A DNA stretch of 64,000 nt from Kineobactrum salinum (GCF_010669285.1 NZ_CP048711.1:4464001-4528000); one strand, 5' to 3'; counted from the stretch's first letter, positions 26,272-37,145 are shown. Translations and numbers: made by a program. Notes: generated from the sequence alone by a model not told the origin.

Positions 26272-27375
26272 GTGCAGAATATTGAACAATACTTGATCAA
26301 CCTGGCCGCCAGCTATGGCCTCGACAGCCCTGTGGCTGCATTGGCGGGGCTGGTGCTGGCCGGTGGGCTTGCCCACCTGCTGCTGGGCATGATTTTGCGG
26401 CGCCTGCTCGGAGCTGCCCGCCACACCGCCAATCGCTGGGACGATGTGGTGGTCGAAGCCCTGCAGGTACCGCTGCGGGTAGTATTGTGGGTGGCGGTGC
26501 TGATTCTGGCGCTGAGTATCCTGCCGGTTGCCGAGGCCGCGCGCAATGCGGTGCTGCGGGCCTACGATACGGCCCTGGTGCTGTTGCTGGCCTGGTTTCT
26601 GCACCGGCTGATCCTGCTGTCGGAACTGGAGTTGCTGAACCCGGCCCGCGGAACCCGGGCTTCAACTGACAAGGCAGCGGTGCACTCGACCGCCAAACTG
26701 CTGCGCATCACGCTGTGGATAGTGGCCGGGTTGATGGCACTGCAGAGTATCGGCGTCTCGGTGTCGGGGCTGCTCGCTTTCGGTGGGATCGGCGGCATAG
26801 CAGTCGGTTTCGCGGCCAAGGATCTGTTGGCGAACTTTTTCGGCGGGCTCAGCATCTACCTGGACCGTCCCTTCAGTCCGGGTGACTGGATCCGCTCCCC
26901 CGACCAGGAAATAGAGGGCACGGTCGAGGACATCGGCTGGCGCCTGACCCGCATACGCACCTTTGACCAGCGGCCACTGTATGTGCCGAATGCGGTATTT
27001 ACGCAGATAGCAGTGGAGAATCCCTCGCGAATGTTCAATCGCCGGATCTATGAGACCATCGGGCTGCGCTATCAGGATGCCGACCGGATGGCCGCGGTGG
27101 TGAGCGGGGTCCGCGACATGCTGGAACAGCACCCGGAGATCGACCAGAACCGGACCTTGATGGTGAACTTCGTCAGCTTCGGGGCCTCGTCGCTGGATTT
27201 CTTCATCTACGCATTTACCAAAACGACTGTGTGGGTGGAATACCACCGTATCAAGCAGGATATTCTGCTGGGAATACTCGGGATAATCGATGCCCAGGGC
27301 GCGGATGTCGCCCTTCCCACCCGTACCCTGCACCTGCAGTCGGGTCCGGAACCGGAACCGGAGCAGTTGTCATGA
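26272..27375 (+). CDS. MscS family small-conductance mechanosensitive channel
   Basis: The 367-residue membrane protein has about five hydrophobic helices. It then shows the pore-lining helix and beta domain of MscS: GLLAFGGIGGIAVGFAAKDL, NFFGGLSIYLDRPFSPGDWI, then TVEDIGWRLTRIRTFDQRPL and VPNAVFTQIAVENPSR. MscS channels open under membrane tension and release solutes in osmotic downshock. It starts GTG 26272 with GGAG upstream. Its stop overlaps the mtnP start (ATGA), so the two are co-translated. In Pseudomonas the gene before mtnP is nagZ, so mscS stands in its place here. Confidence 0.93.
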   Translation: MQNIEQYLINLAASYGLDSPVAALAGLVLAGGLAHLLLGMILRRLLGAARHTANRWDDVVVEALQVPLRVVLWVAVLILALSILPVAEAARNAVLRAYDTALVLLLAWFLHRLILLSELELLNPARGTRASTDKAAVHSTAKLLRITLWIVAGLMALQSIGVSVSGLLAFGGIGGIAVGFAAKDLLANFFGGLSIYLDRPFSPGDWIRSPDQEIEGTVEDIGWRLTRIRTFDQRPLYVPNAVFTQIAVENPSRMFNRRIYETIGLRYQDADRMAAVVSGVRDMLEQHPEIDQNRTLMVNFVSFGASSLDFFIYAFTKTTVWVEYHRIKQDILLGILGIIDAQGADVALPTRTLHLQSGPEPEPEQLS

Positions 27376-28111
27376 TCGGCATTATCGGCGGCACCGGTAT
27401 CGACCAGCTGCAGGGGCTGCACGATATTCGCGAGCACCTGCCCGACACGGAGTTCGGCAGGCCCTCGCGCAGCATTCTGGAAGGACAGCTGGGTTCGCGC
27501 CGGGTGTTGTTTCTGCAGCGCCACGGCAGCCCAGGCGCCATCCCGCCCACCTGATCAATTACCGGGCCAATCTGCAGGCGCTGTGGTCCCTGGGTGCGCG
27601 CCGGCTGGTCGGCATCAATGCGGTCGGCGGGATTGGCCCGCAGATGCAGCCGGGCCGGCTGGTGATCCCCGACCAGATCATCGATTATACCTGGGGCCGG
27701 GCCCATACCTTCGATGACGGCCGCAGCGGCAGCCTGCTGCACATCGATTTCACTGAACCGTATGACCGCGAGCTGCGCCTGTCCCTGCTGGAGGCCGCAG
27801 CGCGGGCCGGGGTGGAGCATGAGCCCGCTGCCGTACACGGCGTGGTGCAGGGGCCGCGGCTGGAAACCGCCGCGGAGATCCGGCGCATGGCGGCTGACGG
27901 CTGCGACATCGTGGGCATGACCGGCATGCCCGAAGCGGCGCTGGCGCGGGAGCTGGGCATTGCTTATGCCTGCGTCTGCATGGTGGTCAACCCGGCAGCC
28001 GGCCTCGGCGATCTGCCCCTGTCGCAGGCAATGATGCGCGAGATCCTGCAGCGGGAGATCCGGGTGGTCAGCTCCCTGCTGGAGACTCTGCTGGCGTTGC
28101 TGCCGGAGTAG
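27372..28111 (+). CDS. mtnP: S-methyl-5'-thioinosine / methylthioadenosine phosphorylase (frameshifted in this sequence)
   Basis: Restored length is 246 residues, typical for the MTAP/MTIP branch of purine nucleoside phosphorylases, which split methylthio-nucleosides and feed methionine and purine salvage. The first part, MIGIIGGTGIDQLQGL..RPSRSILEG..VLFLQRHGSP, ends in a premature stop at 27552-27554. The rest (HLINYRANLQAL, INAVGGIGPQ, QGPRLETAAEIRRM, DIVGMTGMPEAALARE) is in a second frame. One extra C in the run at 27546-27548 gives the conserved IPPHLINYRANL. In pseudomonads the gene at this place acts on methylthioinosine; that specificity is an inference here. Its 3' end overlaps csiV on the other strand by 44 bases. 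Confidence 0.88.
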
Positions 28112-29249
28112 TTTTGCCGGGGAGGTAGGGCAGCAACGCACGGTCGTAGTCGGCAGTGGCCAGCTCGTCCTCATCCAGTGGGGTCAGCTTGACGACAATG
28201 CCCAGCAGGGGATGGTCGATGTAGTGAACCTCGTTGGAACGCATACGGCGCTGTTGCTCCAGCAGTACCGCATGCCGGTAGGGGTACTGCGGTGTGGCCA
28301 CCGGTTCCGGCTCGGCATCACTTTCCGAAGCTGCATCGAATGCCGTCGGGCTGGACGGGTAATCCGGCTTGTGCAGTGGTTCGCTCAGCGGCAGTAGCGG
28401 CGGGGCCTCCACCAGCACCAGCGAAGGCGGTGACAGGGGCGGGGCGGGCATGCGCCAGTCCCCCGGCAGATAGTCGCCGTCGGTGTTCAGCCACAAGCGG
28501 GTGTCCAGGTGCAAATAGCGTGAGCGCGACAGGGTGATGGTTCCCTGCAGCGGCGGATATTCGCGAGCGTCGCCGGATTGATCCAGCACCAGCGGCAGCG
28601 CCTGCTTGCGGGCGGTTACCGGTTGCCACCAGACCTGGTGGTAGAGGATCCGGTACTTGCCGGTGCGTTCCATATAGGCGGCTTTGCCACGGAATTCCCG
28701 CGCCGTTGCCGGCAACTGCACGAAGGGCGTGGGCAGACGCGGCGCCGGTTCAGCCGCTTCCTTCGGATCGACGGCCGCAGCGTCGGCCACGTCAACGCCT
28801 GCGTCGCCTGGGTCGGACGCGAGCGGTTCATCCCCGGCGTTCGCGGCGCCGGGCTCACCGGCGCCGCGCCGGGGTATGTCGGGCACCGCAGGCTGATCCC
28901 GGATGGTGGCCTCCAGGCTGGCCTGTTGCTCAGCTGTGAGCTCGGGTAGCAGGAAGATGTGCTGCCGCCCAAGCTCATCGAGCTCACTGCTGCCGGCGGC
29001 GGGATACTGCTGCAGGCGGTGCTGGATTTGCGCCGGATCGACCAGGAAGCGGACCGTCTCGGGATACTGCAGCTCGGGCAGCGGTGGCCAGGCTTCGGCC
29101 CCGGCCGCGGCCGGGTCGGTGTGGGCCACTATCAGCAGCTCCACCTGATACCAGCGGGACTCTTCGGCGATAGCCGGGGGGCACAGCAGCAGGGCGGCCA
29201 GCAGCGCGAAGCCGGGGAAGGGGAGGGCAGGGTCTTCATCAGGCGGCAT
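28068..29249 (-). CDS. csiV: CsiV family protein (probable start-region frameshift)
   Basis: The protein (393 residues from ATG 29249) is the Pro/Ala/Glu-rich CsiV type found next to mfd. It has a signal-like segment (FALLAALLLCPPAIAEES), an N-terminal YQVELLIVAH, a long disordered acidic middle and a conserved C-terminus (RRMRSNEVHYIDHPLLGIVV). CsiV (CrfP-like) proteins are periplasmic and involved in D-amino-acid resistance and cell-wall homeostasis in Vibrio. A better start is probably ATG 29239, which overlaps the mfd stop as TGATG and would read MKTLPSPFPG if the four-G run at 29220-29223 has one missing base. That would give 390 residues with a normal signal peptide. Confidence 0.8.
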   Translation of the reverse strand: MPPDEDPALPFPGFALLAALLLCPPAIAEESRWYQVELLIVAHTDPAAAGAEAWPPLPELQYPETVRFLVDPAQIQHRLQQYPAAGSSELDELGRQHIFLLPELTAEQQASLEATIRDQPAVPDIPRRGAGEPGAANAGDEPLASDPGDAGVDVADAAAVDPKEAAEPAPRLPTPFVQLPATAREFRGKAAYMERTGKYRILYHQVWWQPVTARKQALPLVLDQSGDAREYPPLQGTITLSRSRYLHLDTRLWLNTDGDYLPGDWRMPAPPLSPPSLVLVEAPPLLPLSEPLHKPDYPSSPTAFDAASESDAEPEPVATPQYPYRHAVLLEQQRRMRSNEVHYIDHPLLGIVVKLTPLDEDELATADYDRALLPYLPGKTTPAATPAESPAGS

Positions 29250-32200
29250 GTTCCGTGGCGTCGGCGGCAAAAATGTCCAGCAGCTGGTCGGCAAATTGCT
29301 GGCGTTCGTCGGGCGATTCCAGCTCGCGCTTGAAGCGCAGGCGAGTGGCGCCCGCCAGCTGATAGCCCTTGGGGTCGGACTGTACCAGCTTGACCAGGCT
29401 CAGGGGATTGACCCGCGTGGATACCCTGAAATCGATACTACCACCCTCCGGTCCAACCTCAAGCCCGCTGATACCCAGCGCCTCGGCCTTCAGCCGCAGG
29501 CGGGCCAGCTGTACCAGGTTCTTGACCTGGGGCGGCAGCAAGCCAAAGCGGTCGATCATTTCCACCTGAATGTCGCGCAGGTCCTGCTCCGAACTGGCGG
29601 CGGCAAAGCGCTTGTAGAGGACCAGGCGGGTATTGATGTCCGGCAGGTAGTCCTCGGGAATCAGCGCCGGCAAGTGGAGCTTGATCTCGGTGCCGGCTTC
29701 CAGCGGCGCATCGGCATCGGGAATCTCGCCGCGCCGCAGTGCCGCTACCGCGCGCTCCAGCATGGTCATGTACAGACTGAAGCCGACGCTGTGGATCTGC
29801 CCGCTCTGCTCATCGCCCAGCAGTTCGCCGGCGCCCCGGATCTCCAGGTCATTGGTGGCCAGCATGTAGCCGGCGCCCAGGTCCCCGGCCGCCTCGATCG
29901 CCTCCAGTCGTTTCCCGGCATCGGGGGTAATCACCGAGCGGGGTGGGCACAGCAGGTAGGCGTAGGCCTGGTGGTGGGAGCGGCCCACCCGGCCCCGCAG
30001 CTGATGCAACTGGGCCAGGCCGAAGCGGTCCGCGCGCTCGATGATGATGGTGTTGGCGTTGGGAATGTCGATGCCGGTTTCGATAATGGTGGTGCACAAC
30101 AGGATGTGGTGGCGCTGGTGATAGAACGCCGACATCACCTGTTCCAGCTGGGTTTCCCGCATCTGGCCGTGGGCCACGGCTATGGACAGGTCCGGCAGCA
30201 GCTCGCGCAGCTTGCGGGCGGTCTCCTCGATGGTCTTGACCTCGTTGTACAGGTAGTACACCTGGCCGCCGCGCAGGGTTTCCCGCAACACCGCCTCGCG
30301 GATCAGCGCGATATTGTGCTCGCGAATGAAGGTCTTGATGGACAGCCGGCGGGCGGGCGGGGTAGCGATGATGGACAGGTCGCGCATCCCGCCCAGCGCC
30401 ATGTTCAGCGTGCGCGGTATCGGGGTGGCGGTCAGCGTCAGGATGTCCACCTCGGCCCGCAGCGCCTTGATGGTGTCTTTCTGCTTGACACCGAAGCGGT
30501 GTTCTTCGTCGATGATCAGCAAGCCCAGGTCCTTGAAGTTGAAATCCTGCTGCAGCAGCTTGTGGGTGCCGACCAGGATATCGACTTCGCCGCTGGCCAC
30601 GCGCTGTGCCACCTCACCGGTCTGCTTGCCGGACTTGAAGCGCGATACCACTTCCACGGTCACCGGCCAGTCGGCGAAGCGGTCCGAGAAGGAATTGAAA
30701 TGTTGCTGGGCCAGCAGCGTGGTGGGCACCAGTACCGCGACCTGCTTGCCATTGCGGGCGGCAATAAAGGCGGCACGCATGGCGACCTCGGTCTTGCCGA
30801 AGCCCACGTCGCCGCAGATCAGCCGGTCCATAACCCGGGGGCTGGTCATGTCGCTGACCACTGCCTCGATGGCGGCCGCCTGGTCGGCGGTTTCCTCAAA
30901 TGGGAAGCTGGCCGCGAACTGTTCATACTCCAGGGCCGGCAATTCAAAGCAGAAACCTTCGCGGGCCTCGCGCCGGGCATAGACCTCCAGCAACTGGGCG
31001 GCGACGTCGCCGGCCTTCTCGCTGGCCTTGCGCCGGGCTTTTTCCCACTGGTCCGAACCCAGCCGGTGCAGCGGCGCCAACTCGGGGTCGCTGCCGGCAT
31101 AGCGGCTGACCAGGTGCAACGAGGCCACGGGTACGTACAGCTTGCTGCCCTGGGCGTATTCCAGGGTCAGGAATTCATTGTCGGCGCCGTCGACGTGCAG
31201 GGTCTGCAGGCCCAGATAACGACCGACGCCGTGCTCGAGATGGACCACGGGGACCCCTCGCGCAACTCGTTGATGTCCCGGAATACGTTCTGGGTGGCGC
31301 TGTCGTCCAGCTTGCGCCGCCTGCGGCGCTGGGCCACCCGGTCACCGAACAGCTGCGATTCGCAGATCAGCGTAGGCAAGCCGGGGCCGAAGTACATGCC
31401 GCGATCCAGCGGCGCTGTGGTGATGGCAAAGCGCAGCCCGGAGGCCAGGAATTGCTGCCACCCGGCCACTTCCTCCGGCGCCAGCCCGTGCGCCGCCAGG
31501 CTCTCCAGCAGGATTTCCCGGCGCCCGGCGGATTCGGCGCACAACAGGATCGGTCCCGGGTGCTGGCTGATGAAATGTTGCAGCCGGTCCGCCGGGGTCT
31601 GGCGTGAGCCGCTGCTGCCCAGGTCGGGCAGCGGCTGTGAAGGGCTGGCCACATGAACCGGGGCGTCGCTGCTGCGGCGCAATTCGAGGACCGGACAGGC
31701 CCCCAGCAGTTGATAGAGCTCCTCCACCGGTGTAAAGCAGCGCCGCGGAGGCAGCAATGGCCGGCGCGGATCGATGCCGTACTCTGTGTAGCGGCTGTTG
31801 GCCTCGTCCCAGAAGCGCTGGGCGGCCTGGTAGTGGTCGCCGATGGCCACGATGGGTGTCTGTGGCGGCAGGTAGTCAAACAGCGTGGCGCAGTGCTCGA
31901 AAAACAGCGGCAGATAGTATTCGCAGCCTCCCGGCGAGCGGCCGGCGCTGACCTCGGTGTAGGTTGGACAGGCGTCGTGGTCAACCTCGAAGGCATCGTA
32001 CCAGTTCAGCTGGAAACGACTGATTGCCGCGGCATTGAGCGGATATTCCCGGGCCGGCAGCAGATTGATGGCGTCCACCTTGCTGACCGTGCGCTGGGTT
32101 TCCGGATCGAAGGTCCGCAGTGTGTCGACTTCATCGTCCAGCAGGTCGACCCGGAAGGGCAGCTCGCTGCCCATCGGAAAGATGTCGAGCAATGCGCCAC

Positions 32201-32702
32201 GCAGCGCGAATTCACCGTGTTCATAGACGGTATCGACATGGCGGTAGCCGTTGCGGTCGAGGCTGCGCCGGAAGCTGTCCAGTTCCAGTGTCTGGCCGGG
32301 CTCCAGCACCAGGCTGGAACCGGCGATATAGTCCACGGGTGCGAGCCGGTGCATCAGCGTCGGGATCGGTACGATCAGGATGCCGGCCGCCAGGCTGGGT
32401 AGCCGGTACAGGGTTTCCAGGCGCTCCGAAATAATATCCTGGTGAGGCGAAAAGTTGTCGTAGGGCAGGGTTTCCCAGTCAGGGAAGGCCAGAATGGCGG
32501 TGGACTCCCCCAGGAAGAAGGGCAGCTCCCGCTCCAGCGCCAGCGCCGAGCTGGTGTCGGCAGTCACTACCAGCAGCAACTCTCCAGGGCGCGCCAGTTC
32601 GGCAATACAGCGCGCCTCGGCGCAGCCGTGGAACGGGCCCAGCGCCGTGCGGCTGCCGGGCTTGGCGGGCCAGGGAGTGGCCTCGAGCAGGGATTTGAAC
32701 AT
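29239..32702 (-). CDS. mfd: Transcription-repair coupling factor Mfd (frameshifted in this sequence)
   Basis: Restored length is 1154 residues, as expected. Mfd removes RNA polymerase stalled at lesions and recruits UvrA. The N-terminal UvrB-like part (FPDWETLPYDNFSPHQDIIS, YEHGEFALRGALLDIFPMGS) is in one frame. The RNA-polymerase-interaction domain (VVHLEHGVGRYLGL) and the helicase motifs are in the other: Walker A GDVGFGKTEVA, DEEH box IIDEEHRFG, LTATPIPRTL and QLRGRVGRS. The break is at 31249-31252, a run of four G on the plus strand. One more base restores EGSP-VVHLEHG. The start MFKSLLEATPW is ATG 32702; the frame is open further upstream but not coding. The UvrC gene lies in the same window. 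Confidence 0.93.
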
Positions 32703-32807
32703 AGGCGTGCAGCTGCCGCGAGCGGGACCAGGGGCGCCTATTGTAAGGAATTTGACGGCAGATGAAACTTTCCCGGCGAAGCCGGTGATTTTTACCCCCC
32801 GCGCGCC

Positions 32808-32836
32808 TTGCGGACGGGGGGTCAGAATACGATAAT
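32808..32836 (+). promoter_or_regulatory. Putative promoter of the GAPDH gene
   Basis: TTGCGG (32808-32813) and GATAAT (32831-32836) are 17 bases apart. An 8-bp dyad, ACCCCCCG (32794-32801) with CGGGGGGT (32815-32822), straddles the -35 element and could be an operator. It also lies 92 bases upstream of the divergent mfd start. Confidence 0.45.
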
Positions 32837-32885
32837 ACGCGCCCGTTGAGTCCCACCCATTCCCCCGGCCAGAGGTAACCAGCGA

Positions 32886-34355
32886 GTGAACGAGAGAAAG
32901 AGGGAACGTCCCGACGACTATTTCAAGGACTGGAAGGAACGGGAGGCGCTGGCGGAAGGCATGATCCCGCTGGTGGGCCAGCTTTCCCGCCAACATAACG
33001 TCAAGTGTTATATCTACGGCAAATCGCTGGTCAATCAATCCGTCACCCAGATCATGAAGGACCATCGCTACGTGCGCCAGGTCGAGGAAAACGAACTGTC
33101 AGAGTTCGAGACGTTCCCGATTCTGACGGTACTGTCGACGCTGGATCTGGGTCCCGCTCATATCGACATCGGCCGTCTCGCGGTGAACTATTACGACCGG
33201 GGTGACGGCGCCGGGCTCAGCATCGAGGAATATGTCAGGCGGGAGGTTGCCGATCTGGTGGGTGCCCGGAGTGCGTCGCCGGCCAGGCCGGTTGACGTGG
33301 TGCTCTACGGTTTTGGCCGGATAGGCCGGCTGATGGCCCGGATCCTGATCGACAAGACCGACGGCGGCGAGTCCCTGCGTCTGCGCGCCGTGGTCGTGCG
33401 CAAGGGCAATGCACCCGATGACCTGCTCAAGCGTGCCAGCCTGCTGCGGCGTGACTCTGTGCATGGCGCCTTCGATGGCACCATCCGGGTCGATGAGGAG
33501 CGGGGCTCCTTCGTCGCCAATGGCAACGAGGTCAAGGTCATCTATGCCGATGCGCCGGACAGCATAGACTACACCGTCTACGGCATCGACAACGCAGTCG
33601 TGATTGACAATACCGGCGTCTGGCGCGATGAGGCCGGACTGTCCCTGCACCTGAAGTCGAAGGGTGTCAGCAAGGTGATTCTGACGGCGCCGGGCAAGGG
33701 CGACATGAAAAATGTGGTCGCGGGAATCAACGATGAAATCGTCACCGAGAACGACACCATCGTCTCTGCCGCCTCCTGCACCACCAACGCCATAGTGCCG
33801 CCGCTGAAGGCGATAGACGACCACTTCGGCATTGTCAACGGGCACGTGGAGACGGTTCACGCCTACACCAACGACCAGAACCTGACCGACAATTATCACA
33901 AGGCCGACCGCCGCGGCCGCAGTGCACCCCTGAACATGGTGTTGACCGAGACCGGCGCGGCCAAGGCGGTGGGCAAGGTCCTGCCGCAGCTGGCCGGCAA
34001 GCTCACTGGCAATGCCATCCGGGTGCCAACGCCCAATGTGTCGATGGCCATACTGAACCTGACGCTGGGGCGGGAAACCAGTCGTGAAGAGCTCAATGAG
34101 TACATGCGCAACATCGCGCTGCACTCCCCGATGCGCAAACAGGTTGATTACTCCAATTCACCGGAAGTGGTATCCAGCGACTTCGTCGGTTCGCGTCACG
34201 CCTGCGTGTTCGATGCCCAGGCGACCATCGTCAACGGCAGCCAGGCGGTCTTGTACCTGTGGTACGACAACGAGTTCGGGTACAGCTGCCAGGTCTACCG
34301 CATTCTTGAAAAAATGGCCGGTATCCGTTACGCCCGCTATCCAAGGAAAGCGTGA
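32886..34355 (+). CDS. Glyceraldehyde-3-phosphate dehydrogenase with long N-terminal extension
   Basis: The 489-residue protein joins an extension of about 135 residues (starts NERKRERPDDYFKDWKEREA) to a full GAPDH. The NAD-binding start is VVLYGFGRIGRLMARIL, the catalytic Cys-298 lies in SAASCTTNAI, and the sugar-phosphate region reads PLNMVLTETGAAKAV and WYDNEFGYSCQV. The enzyme interconverts glyceraldehyde-3-phosphate and 1,3-bisphosphoglycerate. The extended form is the kind located between mfd and nqr in Pseudomonas. The role of the extension is unknown. It starts GTG with AGAGG upstream and is divergent from mfd. Confidence 0.93.
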   Translation: MNERKRERPDDYFKDWKEREALAEGMIPLVGQLSRQHNVKCYIYGKSLVNQSVTQIMKDHRYVRQVEENELSEFETFPILTVLSTLDLGPAHIDIGRLAVNYYDRGDGAGLSIEEYVRREVADLVGARSASPARPVDVVLYGFGRIGRLMARILIDKTDGGESLRLRAVVVRKGNAPDDLLKRASLLRRDSVHGAFDGTIRVDEERGSFVANGNEVKVIYADAPDSIDYTVYGIDNAVVIDNTGVWRDEAGLSLHLKSKGVSKVILTAPGKGDMKNVVAGINDEIVTENDTIVSAASCTTNAIVPPLKAIDDHFGIVNGHVETVHAYTNDQNLTDNYHKADRRGRSAPLNMVLTETGAAKAVGKVLPQLAGKLTGNAIRVPTPNVSMAILNLTLGRETSREELNEYMRNIALHSPMRKQVDYSNSPEVVSSDFVGSRHACVFDAQATIVNGSQAVLYLWYDNEFGYSCQVYRILEKMAGIRYARYPRKA

Positions 34356-34440
34356 CCCCGGTCACAGGCCTGGCGCGAAAGTTGTTCAAAATCAACCGGC
34401 TGTCCCGCTGCTACAGTGGTATTGCGGTGGCATGATCCGT

Positions 34441-34446
34441 TATAAT
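34441..34446 (+). promoter_or_regulatory. -10 element of the nqr operon promoter
   Basis: A perfect TATAAT (34441-34446) stands 153 bases before nqrA in the only sizeable gap ahead of the operon. No good -35 is found at 16-18 bases; TTGCGG at 34422 is too close. An activator-dependent or extended -10 promoter is possible. Confidence 0.4.
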
Positions 34447-34598
34447 GCGCGCGCCGGATCGGGGTGGCCAGTGATGAGTGATCCGGCTTGTGCGCATTTG
34501 CCACTCGGCCATCCGCACTCTCCATCCGGCGGGCGCAATGGGCTCCGCGCCGTGGCTTCAGCCGCTACATTTTACTTTTGAACCTGTAGGCAGATCGT

Positions 34599-35945
34599 AT
34601 GATCAAGATCAAGCGGGGCATGGATATCCCCATTCTGGGGGCTCCCCGACAAGCGATTGAAGAGGCTCCGGTGGCTCGCACAGCGGCGTTGGTCGGCCCC
34701 GACTATGTCGGCATGAAGCCCACGATGGAAGTGGAGGAAGGGCAGCGGGTCAAGCGTGGTCAGCTGCTGTTTACCGACAAGAAAACCCCGGGAGTGCGTT
34801 ATACCGCCCCGGCGGGAGGCGTAGTCACCGCCATTAATCGCGGTGCCCGGCGGGTGCTGCAGTCGGTCGTAATCGAGATCGACGGCGATGAAGCAGAATC
34901 CTTCCCGGCCTGGGACAGGGAGGCCGCCGGCGCACTGGAGCCGGCCGCAATCCGCGAGCAACTGAACAACGCCGGACAGTGGACCGCGCTGCGGACGCGG
35001 CCGTTCAGCAAAGTGCCAGCACTGGACTCCCAGGCAGCCGCCATTTTCATCACCGCTATTGATACCCACCCGTTGGCGCCGGACCCGGCTCTGGTTATCG
35101 GGGAGCAGGCCGAGGCCTTTGCGCTGGGCCAGGACCTGCTGGCGCGGCTGACCGACGGCAAGCTGTATCTTTGCTGCGCCGCCGGGGTCGAGCTGCCATT
35201 GGGTACGGCAGACAATATCGAGATCGCACCGTTCGCCGGCCCCCACCCCGCGGGACTGGCCGGGACCCACATTCATTTTCTCGAAGGTGGCGTCAGCCAG
35301 ACCAAGGTCGTGTGGACGATTGGCTATCAGGACGTCATCGCCATCGGCCACCTGTTTCTGGACGGAGCGGTGTACAGCGAGCGGGTGATAGCGCTGGCGG
35401 GTCCCCAGGTCGAGGATCCGCGCCTGCTGCGCGTGCGCATGGGCGCGGACCTGCAGGCTCTGTGCGCCGGCCAGACCAGGGAAGGTGAAAACAGGATTAT
35501 CTCCGGCTCGGTGCTGGGCGGGCGCCGGGTGCAGGCACCCACAGCCTATCTGGGCCGCTATCACAACCAGGTATCGGTGTTGCAGGAAGGGCGCCAGCGG
35601 GACTTCCTGGGCTGGCTGTCGCCGGGGGCGGACAAGCACTCCAGCCTGGGCATCTATCTCAGCGGCCTGTTCGGCAGCAAGCCGCTGCCGATGACCACCA
35701 CCACCAATGGCAGCCCGCGGGCAATGGTGCCGGTGGGTTCCTACGAACGTGTGGTTCCCCAGGACTATCTGCCGACCCAGTTGTTGCGGGCGCTGATTGT
35801 CGGCGACAGCGATACCGCGCAGGCGCTGGGTTGCCTCGACCTGGACGAGGAGGATGTCGCCCTGTGTACCTATGTCTGTCCCGGCAAGTACGAGTACGGT
35901 CCCATTTTGCGGGATAACCTCACACGCATCGAGAAGGAGGGCTGA
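34599..35945 (+). CDS. nqrA: Na+-translocating NADH:quinone reductase subunit A
   Basis: The 448-residue cytosolic subunit of Na+-NQR has the NqrA start [20 protein letters not shown], then [21 protein letters not shown] barrel-sandwich region ([20 protein letters not shown]) follows, and a C-terminal part ends with the Cys-containing [19 protein letters not shown]. NqrA is linked to quinone binding near NqrB. The complex oxidises NADH, reduces ubiquinone and pumps sodium. It is the first gene of nqrABCDEF-apbE-nqrM and is followed by nqrB after 3 bases. Confidence 0.97.
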   Translation: MIKIKRGMDIPILGAPRQAIEEAPVARTAALVGPDYVGMKPTMEVEEGQRVKRGQLLFTDKKTPGVRYTAPAGGVVTAINRGARRVLQSVVIEIDGDEAESFPAWDREAAGALEPAAIREQLNNAGQWTALRTRPFSKVPALDSQAAAIFITAIDTHPLAPDPALVIGEQAEAFALGQDLLARLTDGKLYLCCAAGVELPLGTADNIEIAPFAGPHPAGLAGTHIHFLEGGVSQTKVVWTIGYQDVIAIGHLFLDGAVYSERVIALAGPQVEDPRLLRVRMGADLQALCAGQTREGENRIISGSVLGGRRVQAPTAYLGRYHNQVSVLQEGRQRDFLGWLSPGADKHSSLGIYLSGLFGSKPLPMTTTTNGSPRAMVPVGSYERVVPQDYLPTQLLRALIVGDSDTAQALGCLDLDEEDVALCTYVCPGKYEYGPILRDNLTRIEKEG

Positions 35946-35948
35946 GCC

Positions 35949-37145
35949 GTGGGACTGCGCAAGATTCTGGACGATGTCGAGCACCATTTTGAAGAGGGCG
36001 GCCGTTACCAGAAGTGGTATCCCCTCTATGAAGCGATAGACACAATGTTCTATTCGCCCTCTTCGGTTACCCGCAGCACCGCGCACGTGCGCGACGGGGT
36101 AGATCTGAAGCGCATCATGATCACGGTGTGGTTGGCGGCCTTCCCGGCCATGTTCTATGGCATGTACAACCTCGGCTTTCAGGCCAATGACTTTCTCGCC
36201 GCCAGCGGCGGCGAGGTCGAGGGCTGGCGCGGCAGCCTGATAGCGTTGTTCGGCGGCAATGATCCCGGCAGTATCTGGGACTGCTTCCTGTTCGGTGCGC
36301 TGTATTTCGTGCCGATCTACTTCGTCACCTTCGTGGTGGGCGGGTTCTGGGAGGTGCTGTTCGCGATGAAACGGGGCCACGAGGTCAACGAGGGCTTTTT
36401 CGTAACCTCCATTCTGTTTGCGCTGGTCTGTCCGCCGGACATCCCGTTGTGGCAGGTGGCCCTGGGCATCAGCTTCGGCGTGGTGATAGGCAAGGAAGTG
36501 TTTGGCGGCACCGGCAAGAACTTCCTCAACCCGGCGCTGACCGGGCGCGCCTTCCTCTATTTTGCCTACCCGGCCCAGATGTCGGGCGATGCCGTATGGG
36601 TCGCGATCGACGGTTATACCGGCGCGACGCCGCTGTCACTGGTTGCCTCCCAGGGGATGGCTGCAGTACAGGAGCAATGGAGCTGGATGCAGGCCTTCAT
36701 GGGCAATCTGCCCGGCTCGATCGGCGAAACCTCGACCCTGGCCATCCTGCTGGGCGGTGTCGTGCTGCTGGTCACGCGCATCGCATCCTGGCGTATCGTC
36801 GCCGGGGTGTTCCTGGGCATGGTTGCGCTGTCCACACTGTTCAACCTGGTTGGTTCCGACAGCAACCCGGCCTTTGCCATGCCCTGGTACTGGCATCTGG
36901 TGGTAGGCGGTTTTGCGTTTGGCATGATCTTCATGGCCACCGATCCGGTGTCGGCGGCGATGACCGATACCGGCAAATTTGCATTCGGCATTCTGATCGG
37001 CCTGATGACGGTGCTTATCCGCGTCGTCAATCCCGCCTTTCCCGAGGGCATCATGCTGGCGATCCTGTTCGCCAACCTGTTTGCCCCGCTGATGGATCAC
37101 TTCGTGGTTCAGGCCAATATCAAACGGAGACTCGCTCGTGTCTAA
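35949..37145 (+). CDS. nqrB: Na+-NQR subunit B
   Basis: This 398-residue integral membrane subunit has about ten helices. It starts at GTG 35949 ([20 protein letters not shown]). It carries the covalent FMN attachment motif [11 protein letters not shown] with acceptor Thr-227, the counterpart of Thr-236 in Vibrio, flavinylated by ApbE. The segment [20 protein letters not shown] is strongly conserved. NqrB holds FMN and riboflavin and forms part of the sodium path. It overlaps nqrC by 8 bases. Confidence 0.97.
   Translation: MGLRKILDDVEHHFEEGGRYQKWYPLYEAIDTMFYSPSSVTRSTAHVRDGVDLKRIMITVWLAAFPAMFYGMYNLGFQANDFLAASGGEVEGWRGSLIALFGGNDPGSIWDCFLFGALYFVPIYFVTFVVGGFWEVLFAMKRGHEVNEGFFVTSILFALVCPPDIPLWQVALGISFGVVIGKEVFGGTGKNFLNPALTGRAFLYFAYPAQMSGDAVWVAIDGYTGATPLSLVASQGMAAVQEQWSWMQAFMGNLPGSIGETSTLAILLGGVVLLVTRIASWRIVAGVFLGMVALSTLFNLVGSDSNPAFAMPWYWHLVVGGFAFGMIFMATDPVSAAMTDTGKFAFGILIGLMTVLIRVVNPAFPEGIMLAILFANLFAPLMDHFVVQANIKRRLARV

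Noticed and set aside
29248-31656. An 802-codon open frame on the plus strand opposite mfd
   Set aside because: It is antisense to the conserved helicase motifs of mfd. Its product is Gln/Gly/His-rich with no domain, as expected for the opposite strand of a GC-rich gene.
34572-36380. A 602-codon open frame opposite nqrA and nqrB
   Set aside because: Antisense to two well-conserved subunits; low-complexity product.
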